NCBI GenBank assembly: GCA_964584315.1
Contig: CAZOZO010000013.1
Coordinates: 1 to 64,000, forward strand
Length of the DNA stretch: 64,000 nt
Direction of reading: 5' to 3'
DNA from: CAXXOK01 sp964584315
GTDB lineage: Bacteria; Bacillota; Clostridia; Christensenellales; Aristaeellaceae
The notes under the pieces are model-generated. The model did no database searches. It saw only the letters and a list, made by a program, of their open reading frames with translations, and was not told where the DNA came from. Positions 33,981 to 42,108 of this stretch are shown in pieces; the first letter of the stretch is position 1, and the number at the start of each line of letters is the position of its first letter. The translations under genes and the position numbers were made by a program.

Positions 33981-34144
33981 TTATACTATTTCAAATCCTT
34001 AATGCATAATAGATCGCGAGCGATTTTGTTCTATGGCGAGGAGTGGAAGCGAAGGCGTAGCGGGGCTACGTCGAGCTTTCACGACGAAGCCAGAGGGCAA
34101 AAGCGCTGCGAGATAGAAGCGTTAAGGTTTTGAAATGGTATTAT
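33981..34144. repeat. MITE-like element with imperfect terminal inverted repeats
   Basis: A ~164-base non-coding block whose ends are inverted copies of each other: the left end ATACTATTTCAAATCCTTAA matches the complement of the right end (ATACCATTTCAAAACCTTAA) at 18 of 20 positions, and similarity continues inwards. The core (AAGCGAAGGCGTAGCGGGG and following bases) contains further short inverted repeats. There is no open reading frame. Shape and size fit a miniature inverted-repeat element or dispersed extragenic palindrome. Its left end may also supply the -10 of the aldehyde dehydrogenase gene. Confidence 0.55.
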
Positions 34145-34162
34145 CCGGTTTGGGTAAAGCCC

Positions 34163-34194
34163 GCCCCTGACTGTGCCTGGGCACAGCCAGGGGC
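34163..34194. terminator. hairpin downstream of RbsB-type gene
   Basis: 15-base-pair stem with one mismatch (GCCCCTGACTGTGCC / GGCACAGCCAGGGGC), 2-base loop, 27 bases beyond the end of the binding-protein gene. It is likely a terminator or stabilising hairpin for the transporter message. Confidence 0.65.
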
Positions 34195-34221
34195 CGTTGT
34201 TTTTAGCTGTGGGAGTGTGGT

Positions 34222-35190
34222 TTAGAAGGTGGAATCGGGGTTGTAGTAGGTGTCGATGTTGGAGGCATTCACGCTGACGGGGGTCAGGTACACGAGCTTC
34301 TGCACGGCTTCGCCCGCGTTCCACTTCTCGATGGTCTCCAGCACTTTGGTGGCGCACTCGGCGGGGTCGTTGCGGCCGGTGGCCAGCATCTGGCCGCCCT
34401 CTTTGATCAGGCCATACATGGTCTTATTGCCGTCCGCACCGCAGATGATGATGTCGCTGCGGCCAATGGCCAGGCAGGCTTCGCGCGCGCCCAGCGCCAT
34501 GTCGTCGTTCTCGGCGAAGATGCAGTTGATCTCCGGCGCGGCGGTCAGCATGTCCTCGGCAGCCTTCTGGCCGTCGGCCTGGTTCCAGCCGCCCCAGCCC
34601 TGCGCCACGATGTTCACCTTGGCCTCGCCGCTCTTCTCCAGCTGCGCCTCCACGATGCCGGCCAGCGTGCCCATACGGCGCGCCACGCCCAACGCGTTGC
34701 CCACGTTGCCGCTCAGCAGGCCCAGGTTGATGTCGGTGCCGTTAAACTTGGCGGCGATATCCGCGCCCACCAGCGTGCCCAGTGTGTAGTTGTCGCTCTG
34801 CACCATGGAGATGTAATACGCATCGGGCGAGATGGAGTTGTCCATGATGAACACGGCAACACCGGCGGCCTCGCACTTGCGCGTGGCTTCGATGGAGCCC
34901 TCGGGATGCACGGGGTTGATGACCACGATGGTGCAGCCCTGTGCGATGAAGTTTTCCACATTGGCAAGCTCGGCGGTGGTATCGCCGTTAGCATCCGCGG
35001 TAACGTACTCGATGCCCTTTTCCGTGCACAGCTTGATGAAGGTCTCTTCCTGCGCGGCGAAGTACGCGCCGTTCAGCGTTTGCATCGTGAGGCCGATCTT
35101 CTGGGTGTTCAGGGGCTTGGCTTCGGCGACGGCAGTCGTCAGGGTAAAGAGCATACACAGGGTCAGCACAACCACAAGCAGCTTTTTCAT
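34222..35190 (-). CDS. ribose/galactose-type sugar-binding protein (ABC, CUT2)
   Basis: Periplasmic-binding protein of the RbsB/type I class (322 residues). The signal peptide (MKKLLVVVLTLCMLFTLTTA) ends at AVA-E; its only cysteine lies in the hydrophobic core, not in a lipobox. Mature sequence starts near LNTQKIGLTMQTLN, with the family elements VVINPVHPEGS, DIIICGADGN and AENDDMALGA. AGGAGGG precedes the ATG at 35190; the longer frame upstream was rejected. It is the last gene of an rbsA-rbsC-rbsB-ordered operon. The sugar could be ribose, a related pentose, or a polyol. Confidence 0.93.
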   Translation of the reverse strand: MKKLLVVVLTLCMLFTLTTAVAEAKPLNTQKIGLTMQTLNGAYFAAQEETFIKLCTEKGIEYVTADANGDTTAELANVENFIAQGCTIVVINPVHPEGSIEATRKCEAAGVAVFIMDNSISPDAYYISMVQSDNYTLGTLVGADIAAKFNGTDINLGLLSGNVGNALGVARRMGTLAGIVEAQLEKSGEAKVNIVAQGWGGWNQADGQKAAEDMLTAAPEINCIFAENDDMALGAREACLAIGRSDIIICGADGNKTMYGLIKEGGQMLATGRNDPAECATKVLETIEKWNAGEAVQKLVYLTPVSVNASNIDTYYNPDSTF

Positions 35191-35320
35191 TGTTTTCCCT
35201 CCTGTTTTTTGGAACGATGCACACCCATGAGACAACGTCGCGCAGCACGCCTCCAAGTAGTGCGTTGAAAGTCGCCGCGCTATTGCCAAACCTGCGGCAC
35301 TACTCGCAGGTTCAACGACC

Positions 35321-36283
35321 CTAATGTTTCCGCTTGCGCTGCAACAGCACCGCAACGATGATGATCACGCCCTTGATCACCTGCTGGGGGTAGGAGGCCA
35401 CCTTCATCAGCGCCATGATGTTGCTGATGAGGCCGAGGATCAGCACACCCATGAGCGTATTGAGCGCCGTACCCTTGCCGCCAGCAAGGCTGGCCCCGCC
35501 GATCACGCAGGCCGCGATGGCGTCAAGCTCCATGCCGGAGGCCACGCGCGCGTCCCCAACACCCGTGCGGGATTCGATGATGCCCGCAAACGCGCACATG
35601 AACGCCGATACCATGTACACCGACATCACGTACAGGTTGGTGCGGATGCCGGAGAGCCGCACCGACGTTTCGTTGCTGCCGATGGCTTGCACAAAGCGCC
35701 CGTAGCTGGTGTAGCGCAGCACCAGCGCCACGCACACTACCAGAAAGCCGGCCAATATCACCGCGTAGGGCACGCCCATGAAGTTGCCCTTGTTGAACTC
35801 GCTTACCACCTCATTGGTGATGGGGATGGTTTTGGCGTGAGAAATCATATACGCTACGCCGCGCGCCGCGGTCATGGACGCGAGGGTGACCACAAAAGCC
35901 GCCATCTTCTGGTATGCCACCAGGTAGCCTGCCAGCGCGCCGAAAGCCACGCTAAGCACCACCGTGATGACCAGCGACAGCCCCAGCGGCAACCCGCCCA
36001 TCTGGCGCGTATCCAGCAGAGTCGCGAACACCACCGCATCAAACGCGGCGACGGAACCCACCGACAAATCGATGCCACCTGTCAGGATCACCAGCAGCAT
36101 GCCCATGCTCACGATCACGGTGCCCGCGTTTTGGCGCAGGAGGTTAAAGATATTCTGCGCGGTAAAGAAGTTTTGGGAGAGGAAACTGGATGCGATCACG
36201 AGCAGCACCAGCACCATCACCGATAAATACTGTTGCAGCGTGCCCGTCAAACTCCGGCGTGCCAACGCGCCTGTCCTGTTCAT
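35321..36283 (-). CDS. sugar ABC transporter permease, RbsC type
   Basis: Permease of the CUT2 family (320 residues, about nine to ten transmembrane segments). Family blocks include GMLLVILTGGIDLSVGSV in the middle of the N-terminal half and ACVIGGASLAGGKGTALNTL near the C-terminus. The start at 36283 overlaps the end of the ATPase gene by four bases, so translation is coupled. One RbsC dimer with the double ATPase and the binding protein makes the complete importer. Confidence 0.94.
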   Translation of the reverse strand: MNRTGALARRSLTGTLQQYLSVMVLVLLVIASSFLSQNFFTAQNIFNLLRQNAGTVIVSMGMLLVILTGGIDLSVGSVAAFDAVVFATLLDTRQMGGLPLGLSLVITVVLSVAFGALAGYLVAYQKMAAFVVTLASMTAARGVAYMISHAKTIPITNEVVSEFNKGNFMGVPYAVILAGFLVVCVALVLRYTSYGRFVQAIGSNETSVRLSGIRTNLYVMSVYMVSAFMCAFAGIIESRTGVGDARVASGMELDAIAACVIGGASLAGGKGTALNTLMGVLILGLISNIMALMKVASYPQQVIKGVIIIVAVLLQRKRKH

Positions 36284-37773
36284 ACCGCTTTGCCTCCCAC
36301 AACGAGCTTCATGATGCTCATCTCATTCATTTCGTCCCGGCCGAGGATGCCCCGGCACCGGCCCTTGTCGATCACCAACACGCGGTCGCACATGCCAATG
36401 ATCTCGTTGAGCTCCGAGGAGATCATCAAAATACTGACCCCGCGCGCCACCAGCGCGTTGATGATCTGGTATATTTCCACTTTTGCGCCTACATCCACAC
36501 CGCGGGTGGGCTCGTCCATCAGGATCACGGTGGAATCCGTGGCCAGCCATTTGGCGATGACCACCTTCTGCTGGTTGCCGCCCGAGAGGCTGCTCACGGG
36601 CAACGACGTGTCCTCCGCCTTGATGCTCAGCTCTCGCACCAGCCGCGAGACCATCGCTTTTTCACGCCCGCGGTTTAGGATGCCGCGCGGTTTGGTGGTT
36701 TTAGCGATGCTGCACAGCGTGATGTTCTGTCCGATGGATTTTTCAAGGATCAGCCACTGCTCCTTGCTGTTTTCGGGGATCAGCGCCAGCCCGTGGCGGA
36801 TACCCTGATAGGGTGAGCGGATTCGCACGGGTTTGCCGTTTAGCGTTACGGTGCCCCCCTTGAGCGCGTCCGCGCCGAACAGTGCGCGCGCCAGCTCCGT
36901 GCGTCCGCTGCCCACTAGCCCGAAGATGCCAAGAACCTCTCCGCGATGCAGTGAAAAGCTCACATCCTCAAAGATGCTGCCGCGCAGATCCTCCGCCTTC
37001 AAAAGCTCCGCGCCGATGCATACATCGCGCGCAGGGTACATGGTGGATAGCTTGCGCCCGATCATCAGCTCCACGACCCCGTCCACCTCAAAATCGCGGA
37101 CGGCGCCGCCGCCGGTGATCTCGCCGTCGCGCATGATGGTCACGGTATCGCAGATGGAGAATATCTCATCCATGCGGTGGGAGATATAAACGATGCTCAC
37201 GCCCGCGGCCTTGAGCCGCTTCATCGTGGCAAAGAGTTTCTCGGTTTCAGCGGGGGTTAGCACGGCGGTCGGTTCGTCCAAAATCAATATTTTCGCGTTG
37301 GCGGAAAGCACCTTGGCGATCTCCACCACCTGCTTGTAGGCTACGCTGATGTCGCCCACCTGCTGGCGCACGTCGATATCGAACCCCAAGCCTTGCATGA
37401 CCTCACGCGCATCCCGGAACAGCTTTTTCCAGTGAATGAAGCCGTGCCTGCCCAGCCGGTCGATAAAGATGTTCTCTGCAATGGTGAGGTCGTTGGCCAG
37501 CTCAAACTCCTGATATACGATGCCCACGCCCAGCTCCTTGCCACGGCGCGGCGTGCCCAGGTGCGCAGGCTGCCCGTCGATCTGGATAACGCCCTCGTCC
37601 ATGGCATAGGCGCCGGAAAGGATCTTCATCAGCGTGGATTTGCCCGCGCCGTTTTCACCAACCAGGGCATGTATCTCGCCCGGCCGCAGAAAAAAATCCA
37701 CCCCTTTCAGCGCCTGAATGCCTGCGAATGACTTCTTGACGCCAGTCATCTGTACGCGATACGTATCGCCCAA
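36280..37773 (-). CDS. sugar ABC transporter ATPase, RbsA type (two NBDs)
   Basis: Double ATPase (497 residues). The first domain has a canonical Walker A GENGAGKST, Q-loop and Walker B KILILDEPTAVL; the second has the degenerate P-loop GLVGSGRTEL and the signature LSGGNQQKVVIAKWL with Walker B VILMDEPTRGVD, exactly as in RbsA/MglA/XylG. The start is a TTG at 37773 behind AAGGAGGAGAGCAC. It opens the operon, some 200 bases downstream of a predicted promoter. Substrate group: pentoses, galactose or related sugars. Confidence 0.94.
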   Translation of the reverse strand: MGDTYRVQMTGVKKSFAGIQALKGVDFFLRPGEIHALVGENGAGKSTLMKILSGAYAMDEGVIQIDGQPAHLGTPRRGKELGVGIVYQEFELANDLTIAENIFIDRLGRHGFIHWKKLFRDAREVMQGLGFDIDVRQQVGDISVAYKQVVEIAKVLSANAKILILDEPTAVLTPAETEKLFATMKRLKAAGVSIVYISHRMDEIFSICDTVTIMRDGEITGGGAVRDFEVDGVVELMIGRKLSTMYPARDVCIGAELLKAEDLRGSIFEDVSFSLHRGEVLGIFGLVGSGRTELARALFGADALKGGTVTLNGKPVRIRSPYQGIRHGLALIPENSKEQWLILEKSIGQNITLCSIAKTTKPRGILNRGREKAMVSRLVRELSIKAEDTSLPVSSLSGGNQQKVVIAKWLATDSTVILMDEPTRGVDVGAKVEIYQIINALVARGVSILMISSELNEIIGMCDRVLVIDKGRCRGILGRDEMNEMSIMKLVVGGKAV

Positions 37774-37978
37774 GTGCTCTCCTCCTTCAGTGAAGGTTGT
37801 TTATCCATTGCATTGGCGCGGGCGAAAGGGTGCCCGCCCAATGGAACCCGGGTAAGGGGATCGTTCCCACATCGGCGCGAAACTGTCTGCTATGGGCTGC
37901 GCGCTCCGGTGCCCTTGACTCCAGCGCAGGTAAACCGCTTCCACATCACCTTTTCACTATTTCGCTCCTGTTGTCTAA

Positions 37979-38007
37979 ATTGTACGGAGTGTTCCCTCAT
38001 TTGTAAA
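37979..38007 (-). promoter_or_regulatory. predicted promoter of RbsABC-type operon
   Basis: Minus-strand TTTACA (38002-38007), 17-base spacer, TACAAT (37979-37984). A ~200-base leader follows before the TTG start (37774-37978), in which no gene or clear regulatory structure was recognised. Confidence 0.55.
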
Positions 38008-38031
38008 GTACGCACATTTTTGTTACCATTC

Positions 38032-38062
38032 AAAAAACCACAGCCGCGATTTGGCTGTGGTT
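38032..38062 (-). terminator. rho-independent terminator of the HxlR gene
   Basis: Minus-strand stem AACCACAGCC/GGCTGTGGTT with a 7-base loop followed by TTTTTT, 23 bases after the HxlR stop. Classic form. Confidence 0.9.
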
Positions 38063-38084
38063 CGGGCTTATGCTGATGTATTTT

Positions 38085-38489
38085 TTATTTGGCCTGCATC
38101 ACGGTGCCGGGCACGATGTGCTCCGGTGGCTCGGTGCCATTTTGCATGTGCAAACGCCGCACATAGTAGGCCATGTTCTCCTGCCCCCAGCGGTAGATGT
38201 GGTTGACCACCGGCAGCAGCGTAAACCCCAACTCGGTCAGCGAGTATTCCACACCGGACGCTACGCCCGGCGTATCGCACGGCAAAATGGTGCGCTCTAC
38301 GATGCTGTCCTGTTCCAGCTCGCGCAGCTGCTTGGTGAGCATACGGCTGCTGATGCGCTTGAACAGGCGGCGCAGCTCGCCGAAGCGGTGGGGGTGCTCG
38401 TTGCCCAAGTGCCAGATGATCACGACTTTGTATTTGCCGGACAGGATGGACATGGTCAATTCCTTCTCGCAATTGAACTCATTGTTCAT
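38085..38489 (-). CDS. HxlR-family transcriptional regulator
   Basis: Winged-helix regulator (134 residues). The N-terminal MNNEFNCEKELTMSILSGKY includes the conserved cysteine of HxlR proteins, often a redox or aldehyde sensor. HRFGELRRLFKRISSRMLTKQ is the recognition region, and the wing is at GVASGVEYSLTELGF. The predicted transcription start (~38570) rules out the ATG at 38573. A TTG at 38531 behind AGGGGAG is an alternative to the ATG at 38489. It is transcribed alone, divergently from a ferredoxin gene ~400 bases away. Target unknown. Confidence 0.88.
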   Translation of the reverse strand: MNNEFNCEKELTMSILSGKYKVVIIWHLGNEHPHRFGELRRLFKRISSRMLTKQLRELEQDSIVERTILPCDTPGVASGVEYSLTELGFTLLPVVNHIYRWGQENMAYYVRRLHMQNGTEPPEHIVPGTVMQAK

Positions 38490-38576
38490 CAGCCGCTCGT
38501 AGGTCTCGCTGCGCAGGTTCAAATCGGCCAACCGGATCACTCCCCTTTGCTGCTGTCCGCGATCAAATCTCATTGG

Positions 38577-38605
38577 ATTATACCGTTACGCTCTTAAATA
38601 AGCAA
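38577..38605 (-). promoter_or_regulatory. predicted promoter of HxlR gene
   Basis: Minus-strand TTGCTT (38600-38605), 17-base spacer, perfect TATAAT (38577-38582). Confidence 0.65.
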
Positions 38606-38805
38606 GGAGCATTTCGGGTGTTTTCGGCGGGTGTCAGTCCGTCTTGCGGCTAAAGGAAGAACCGATCCGGCAGAATGAGCGCAGCGAAGCGAAATAACCC
38701 TCGGCCGAAAAGACCTTCCGGCCCTTCCCGTTGCCATCGTGCCTCGGCGGTGTGCCAGGTGCATCGCAGCCCTTTATTCTGTGGCGGATTCCAGCCGCGA
38801 AAGGC
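38606..38805. other. intergenic region between HxlR and ferredoxin genes
   Basis: About 200 bases between the two divergent promoters. Open frames here lack ribosome binding sites. No conserved RNA motif or strong hairpin was recognised. Confidence 0.4.
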
Positions 38806-38834
38806 TTGCCAAACGCCCTTTCGCATGGTATCAT
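38806..38834 (+). promoter_or_regulatory. predicted promoter of ferredoxin gene
   Basis: TTGCCA (38806-38811), 17-base spacer, TATCAT (38829-38834), about 55 bases before the ferredoxin start. Confidence 0.55.
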
Positions 38835-38891
38835 ATGCCCGAGCGCCGTTCCATTCGGAATGCCGCCAAATCTCAATGGAGGTGAATGACC

Positions 38892-39062
38892 TTGGCATAC
38901 AAAATCACCGACGATTGCATCAGCTGTGGCGCTTGCGCGTCCGATTGCCCCGTGGAGGCGATTTCCGAAGGCGATGGCAAGTTCGTGATCGACGCCGATA
39001 AGTGCATCGATTGCGGCGCCTGCGCCGAGACCTGCCCTGTGGGTGCTCCCGTACAGGAGTAA
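38892..39062 (+). CDS. 2[4Fe-4S] clostridial-type ferredoxin
   Basis: Complete small ferredoxin of 56 residues. Two symmetrical cluster motifs, CISCGACASDCP and CIDCGACAETCP, bind two low-potential [4Fe-4S] clusters; it carries electrons in fermentation (for example for pyruvate:ferredoxin oxidoreductase). The start is a TTG at 38892 with GGAGGTG about 7 bases upstream; an in-frame ATG at 38886 lies too close to that site. It is monocistronic between a promoter and two successive hairpins. Confidence 0.95.
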   Translation: MAYKITDDCISCGACASDCPVEAISEGDGKFVIDADKCIDCGACAETCPVGAPVQE

Positions 39063-39074
39063 GCAAGCCACGCC

Positions 39075-39112
39075 AAAGCGCTGGAACGTTTGTCCGGCGC
39101 TTTTCGCTTTTT
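39075..39112 (+). terminator. terminator of ferredoxin gene
   Basis: 11-base-pair stem with one G-T pair (AAAGCGCTGGA / TCCGGCGCTTT), 7-base loop, followed by TCGCTTTTTT. Good rho-independent form. Confidence 0.85.
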
Positions 39113-39165
39113 TATGAAAGATACAAAGCCTGTATGTGTGAAGGTACACGACCAGCACGCAGTGT

Positions 39166-39197
39166 AAAGCGCCAGCCGACTGGTCGGCTGGCGCTTT
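39166..39197. terminator. second hairpin between convergent genes
   Basis: Perfect 14-base-pair stem (AAAGCGCCAGCCGA and complement) with a 4-base loop, 27 bases past the end of the GNAT gene on the other strand. Probably terminates the YitT-VOC-GNAT transcript. Confidence 0.75.
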
Positions 39198-39223
39198 GTT
39201 CTGCTGCTTGATCACGCTGTTCC

Positions 39224-39679
39224 TCAGCCCTGCCGTGTTTCAAACTCTTTGATAAAGTTCTTCTGCTCCTTGCGCAGACGGTAGCCGCAGTGGAGGTAGA
39301 ACGCATGCGCTTTGACGCGTGCAAAGCTGGATACCAGCCGCACCGCATTGCAGCCGGAGGCGCGCGCCCACCCCTCCACGGCGTCGGTCAGCATCCGGCC
39401 CAGCCCCAACCCCTGCCATGCAGGCTCCACTGCCAGCGCGATGATGTTCTTCTGGCTGCCGCTGTGCAGCGTCTCGTAGTCCGCCGCGTGCACAAAACCA
39501 ACGACCGTCGCCGCTGCCTCGTCCCATGCGACCCAAATACGGTCGGTATCCCGCATGAGTATGCGGGCAAGCTGCACCCGAACGGTTTCGGGGTCGCTGT
39601 CATACCCCAGCGCGCTATGGTTGATATCGCATATGCGGGGCGCGTCCGCAGGGTTCGCCTGGCGTATGCTCACGCTCAT
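39224..39679 (-). CDS. GNAT-family N-acetyltransferase
   Basis: Acetyltransferase of 151 residues. The acetyl-CoA pyrophosphate loop is in EPAWQGLGLGRMLTDAVEGW, preceded by the strand NIIALAVEP, and followed by SSFARVKAHAFYLHCGYR, all standard for the fold. The substrate is not predictable. Its ATG overlaps the stop of the upstream VOC gene by four bases (ATGA), so the pair is translated together. Confidence 0.9.
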   Translation of the reverse strand: MSVSIRQANPADAPRICDINHSALGYDSDPETVRVQLARILMRDTDRIWVAWDEAAATVVGFVHAADYETLHSGSQKNIIALAVEPAWQGLGLGRMLTDAVEGWARASGCNAVRLVSSFARVKAHAFYLHCGYRLRKEQKNFIKEFETRQG

Positions 39680-40146
39680 GCGTTGCCCTCCACCGCGGCG
39701 CGCACGAACGCAACGGGGTGCTCGGTGATGCGCGCCGTTTCTTCAATGCTGTTGCCCTGAGTGACCAGTCGTTTGAACACCATGCGCATGCTCTCGCCGA
39801 TCTCGATGATGTGCCGGTCCGGGTCGTAAATGCGGATCACCCGCTGCCGCCACGGATATTCCTTGGCGGGGTGCACCCACTCGATGCTCTTATCCGCAGT
39901 CAGGCGCGCGCCAAACGCATCCAGATCCTCACACTCGAAGTAGAGCTCCATATTGTGGGCACGCTCCAGCACGCTGTCCTCCGGCAGGCCCACCAGCTCC
40001 GCAAAGTGTTCCTGCAAACTCAGGCCGCCTTTCAGGCCGATGTTCCAACCCAGATCGACCTCCATCTCCATGTCGAACCACTTCTGGTAGAAGGCGAGAC
40101 TCTTTTTTACATCCCTGACCGCGATCAACGCACTCTGATACCGCAT
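39676..40146 (-). CDS. VOC (glyoxalase/bleomycin-resistance fold) protein
   Basis: 156-residue protein whose first ~115 residues form a vicinal-oxygen-chelate domain: SALIAVRDVKKSLAFYQKWF opens the fold and RVIRIYDPDRHIIEIGE closes it with the metal-ligand glutamate. The last ~35 residues form an extra helical segment (NSIEETARITEHPVAFV) that looks like a small DNA-binding-like or dimerisation helix pair. GGGAGGGAAAGCGCC precedes the ATG. The enzyme reaction is unknown; neighbours (YitT, GNAT) give no clue. Confidence 0.88.
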   Translation of the reverse strand: MRYQSALIAVRDVKKSLAFYQKWFDMEMEVDLGWNIGLKGGLSLQEHFAELVGLPEDSVLERAHNMELYFECEDLDAFGARLTADKSIEWVHPAKEYPWRQRVIRIYDPDRHIIEIGESMRMVFKRLVTQGNSIEETARITEHPVAFVRAAVEGNA

Positions 40147-40163
40147 GGCGCTTTCCCTCCCTG

Positions 40164-41069
40164 CTACATGGTGCCTCGAAAACCCTTGCCGATGATCTCC
40201 CCCGTGTTGGTTATCAGGATAAAGCAGGCCGGATCGACCGCTTTGGCGTGGTTGCGCAGCTTGACGGCCTGTGCGCGGTTGACCACCGTGAGGATAACCG
40301 TCTTGCGCTCGTGCGTGTATGCGCCCTCGCCGCTCAGGTTGGTTGCCCCGCGGTGCAGGTCTTCCACGATGAAGCGGATGATGGGCTCCGGCTTGCCGGT
40401 AATGATCTGGAAGCACTTGTGTATCTTGATGTTCTCCAGCACCAGGTCGACCACCACGGACTTGATCATCAACCCGAAGATGCTGAACAGCCCTGTCTCC
40501 ATCCCAAAAGCGACACAGGCCATCACCGTGATCAAAAAATCCGCGCACATCAGGCTGATGCCGATGTTGAGTGACGTATAGCGTTTGAGGATCATCGCCA
40601 CCACGTCGGTACCGCCGCTGGACGCCTCCAGGTTGAACAGGATGGCGCTGCCGATGGCGGGCAGCGTGACCGCGAAGATCAGCTCCAGCAAAGGCTGGTG
40701 AGTCATGGGCGCGCTCATGGGCACAATGGCCTCCAGCGCCCACGCCGCGCCGCTCATGACCAGGCTGCAATAGGCCGTGCGCAGCCCAAACCCGCGTCCG
40801 AACACCAAAAAGCCCACACCCAGCAACAGCTGGTTGATAATGAACATGAACGTACCGGAGCTGATGGTGGGAAAGTAGCGGTTCAGGATGATCGAGATAC
40901 CGCTGACGCCGCCGGTCGAAAAATGGTTGGGGAACTTAAAAAAGTATACGCCAAAAGCGATGAGCAGCGCGCCAAGCGTTAGCAGCACGTAGTCGCGGAG
41001 GATGTTGGTCGTGGCCGCGCGCTTCGCACCCTGCGGCGCGGTTTGCGCGGGCTGATCCTGTTGTGCCAT
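40164..41069 (-). CDS. YitT-family membrane protein (DUF2179)
   Basis: Membrane protein of 301 residues, family length. Five to six transmembrane segments (for example LLTLGALLIAFGVYFFKFPN) include the signature block NLEASSGGTDVVAMILKRY. The C-terminal ~80 residues are the soluble DUF2179 domain (KTVILTVVNRAQAVKLRN). The family is widespread in Bacillota; its function remains unclear, with transport suggested. It heads a three-gene operon behind a good promoter. Confidence 0.92.
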   Translation of the reverse strand: MAQQDQPAQTAPQGAKRAATTNILRDYVLLTLGALLIAFGVYFFKFPNHFSTGGVSGISIILNRYFPTISSGTFMFIINQLLLGVGFLVFGRGFGLRTAYCSLVMSGAAWALEAIVPMSAPMTHQPLLELIFAVTLPAIGSAILFNLEASSGGTDVVAMILKRYTSLNIGISLMCADFLITVMACVAFGMETGLFSIFGLMIKSVVVDLVLENIKIHKCFQIITGKPEPIIRFIVEDLHRGATNLSGEGAYTHERKTVILTVVNRAQAVKLRNHAKAVDPACFILITNTGEIIGKGFRGTM

Positions 41070-41130
41070 TTGGTCTCCTTTATGTGCGGGTAAATTGCCG
41101 CCTCAGCGAGATCGGCGTTTCACGCCATTT

Positions 41131-41159
41131 ATTTTATGCTAAAATAAAGTAGGTTGCAA
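41131..41159 (-). promoter_or_regulatory. predicted promoter of YitT-VOC-GNAT operon
   Basis: Minus-strand TTGCAA (41154-41159), 17-base spacer, TAAAAT (41131-41136), about 60 bases before the YitT start. Confidence 0.6.
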
Positions 41160-41209
41160 CGGAAAAATCTCGCCCGTTCCTGCGTGGCGAAAGGTATGGG
41201 AGGGTTACC

Positions 41210-42001
41210 ATGTCACCGATCCTCATGGCACTGATGGGTACCATGTTCACCTTTGGCGGAACGGCGCTGGGCGCGTCGATGGTGTTCTTTTTCCGCGGCG
41301 AGATCAAGCCCTCATTGCAACGCGTATTTTTGGGCTCGGCAGCGGGCATCATGATCGCGGCGGCAGTATGGTCGCTGTTGATCCCCGCGGTGGATATGGC
41401 CGAGGCGGCGGGCGCGGCCATCCCGTGGCTGCCCGCGGCGGGCGGGTTCGTGATCGGCACGGCGTTCCTGCTGCTGCTGGACAGGCTGCTGCCGCACATG
41501 CACGCCAACACCGGCGAGGTGGAAGGGATACACAGCGCTTTCAAGAAAACGACCATGCTTGTGCTGGCCGTAACGCTGCACAACATTCCCGAAGGGCTCG
41601 CGGTGGGCCTCGCATTCGGGTTCGTGGGCACAGGCCCCAGCAGCGTATCGCTGTCAGCCGCCATCGCGCTGGCGCTGGGTATGGCGCTGCAAAATTTCCC
41701 CGAGGGCGCAGCCATATCGCTGCCGCTCAAAAACACGGGCATGAAAAATGGCCGTGCGTTCGTCTACGGCGCGCTCAGCGGCATCGTGGAGCCAATCTTC
41801 GGCGTGCTGGGCGTGCTGGTGGCAGGTACGATGGTCAGCCTGATGCCGTGGATGCTTGGGTTTGCCGCGGGCGCAATGATCTACGTGGTCGTGGAGGAGC
41901 TGATCCCCGAGGCGAACTTGGGCCAGCACAGCCATTACGGCACGCTGAGCGTGATGGGCGGCTTCCTGCTGATGATGATCCTGGATATCGCACTGAGCTG
42001 A
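41210..42001 (+). CDS. ZIP-family metal transporter (GufA type)
   Basis: Divalent metal (zinc-like) permease of the ZIP family (263 residues, eight transmembrane helices). The two metal-binding helices contain HNIPEGLAVGLAFG and QNFPEGAAISLPL, and a histidine-bearing loop between helices three and four has LPHMHANTG. A conserved EELIPEANLG follows. These are GufA/ZupT-subfamily features. GGGAGGG precedes the ATG. It is transcribed alone and ended by a perfect hairpin. Metal specificity (Zn, Fe, Mn) and direction are assumed from the family. Confidence 0.93.
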   Translation: MSPILMALMGTMFTFGGTALGASMVFFFRGEIKPSLQRVFLGSAAGIMIAAAVWSLLIPAVDMAEAAGAAIPWLPAAGGFVIGTAFLLLLDRLLPHMHANTGEVEGIHSAFKKTTMLVLAVTLHNIPEGLAVGLAFGFVGTGPSSVSLSAAIALALGMALQNFPEGAAISLPLKNTGMKNGRAFVYGALSGIVEPIFGVLGVLVAGTMVSLMPWMLGFAAGAMIYVVVEELIPEANLGQHSHYGTLSVMGGFLLMMILDIALS

Positions 42002-42014
42002 GCGAATGGATAGA

Positions 42015-42058
42015 AAAGCAGCGCATCCGGCCGTATGGCGGTTTGGATGCGCTGCTTT
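42015..42058. terminator. terminator between convergent ZIP and nudC-type genes
   Basis: Perfect 14-base-pair stem (AAAGCAGCGCATCC and complement) with a 16-base loop, followed by TTTCT. Confidence 0.8.
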
Positions 42059-42108
42059 CTGCTGCTGTCGGTTGATGGATGCCGCAAGCGGGAGCGTGGC
42101 GGCAACCT

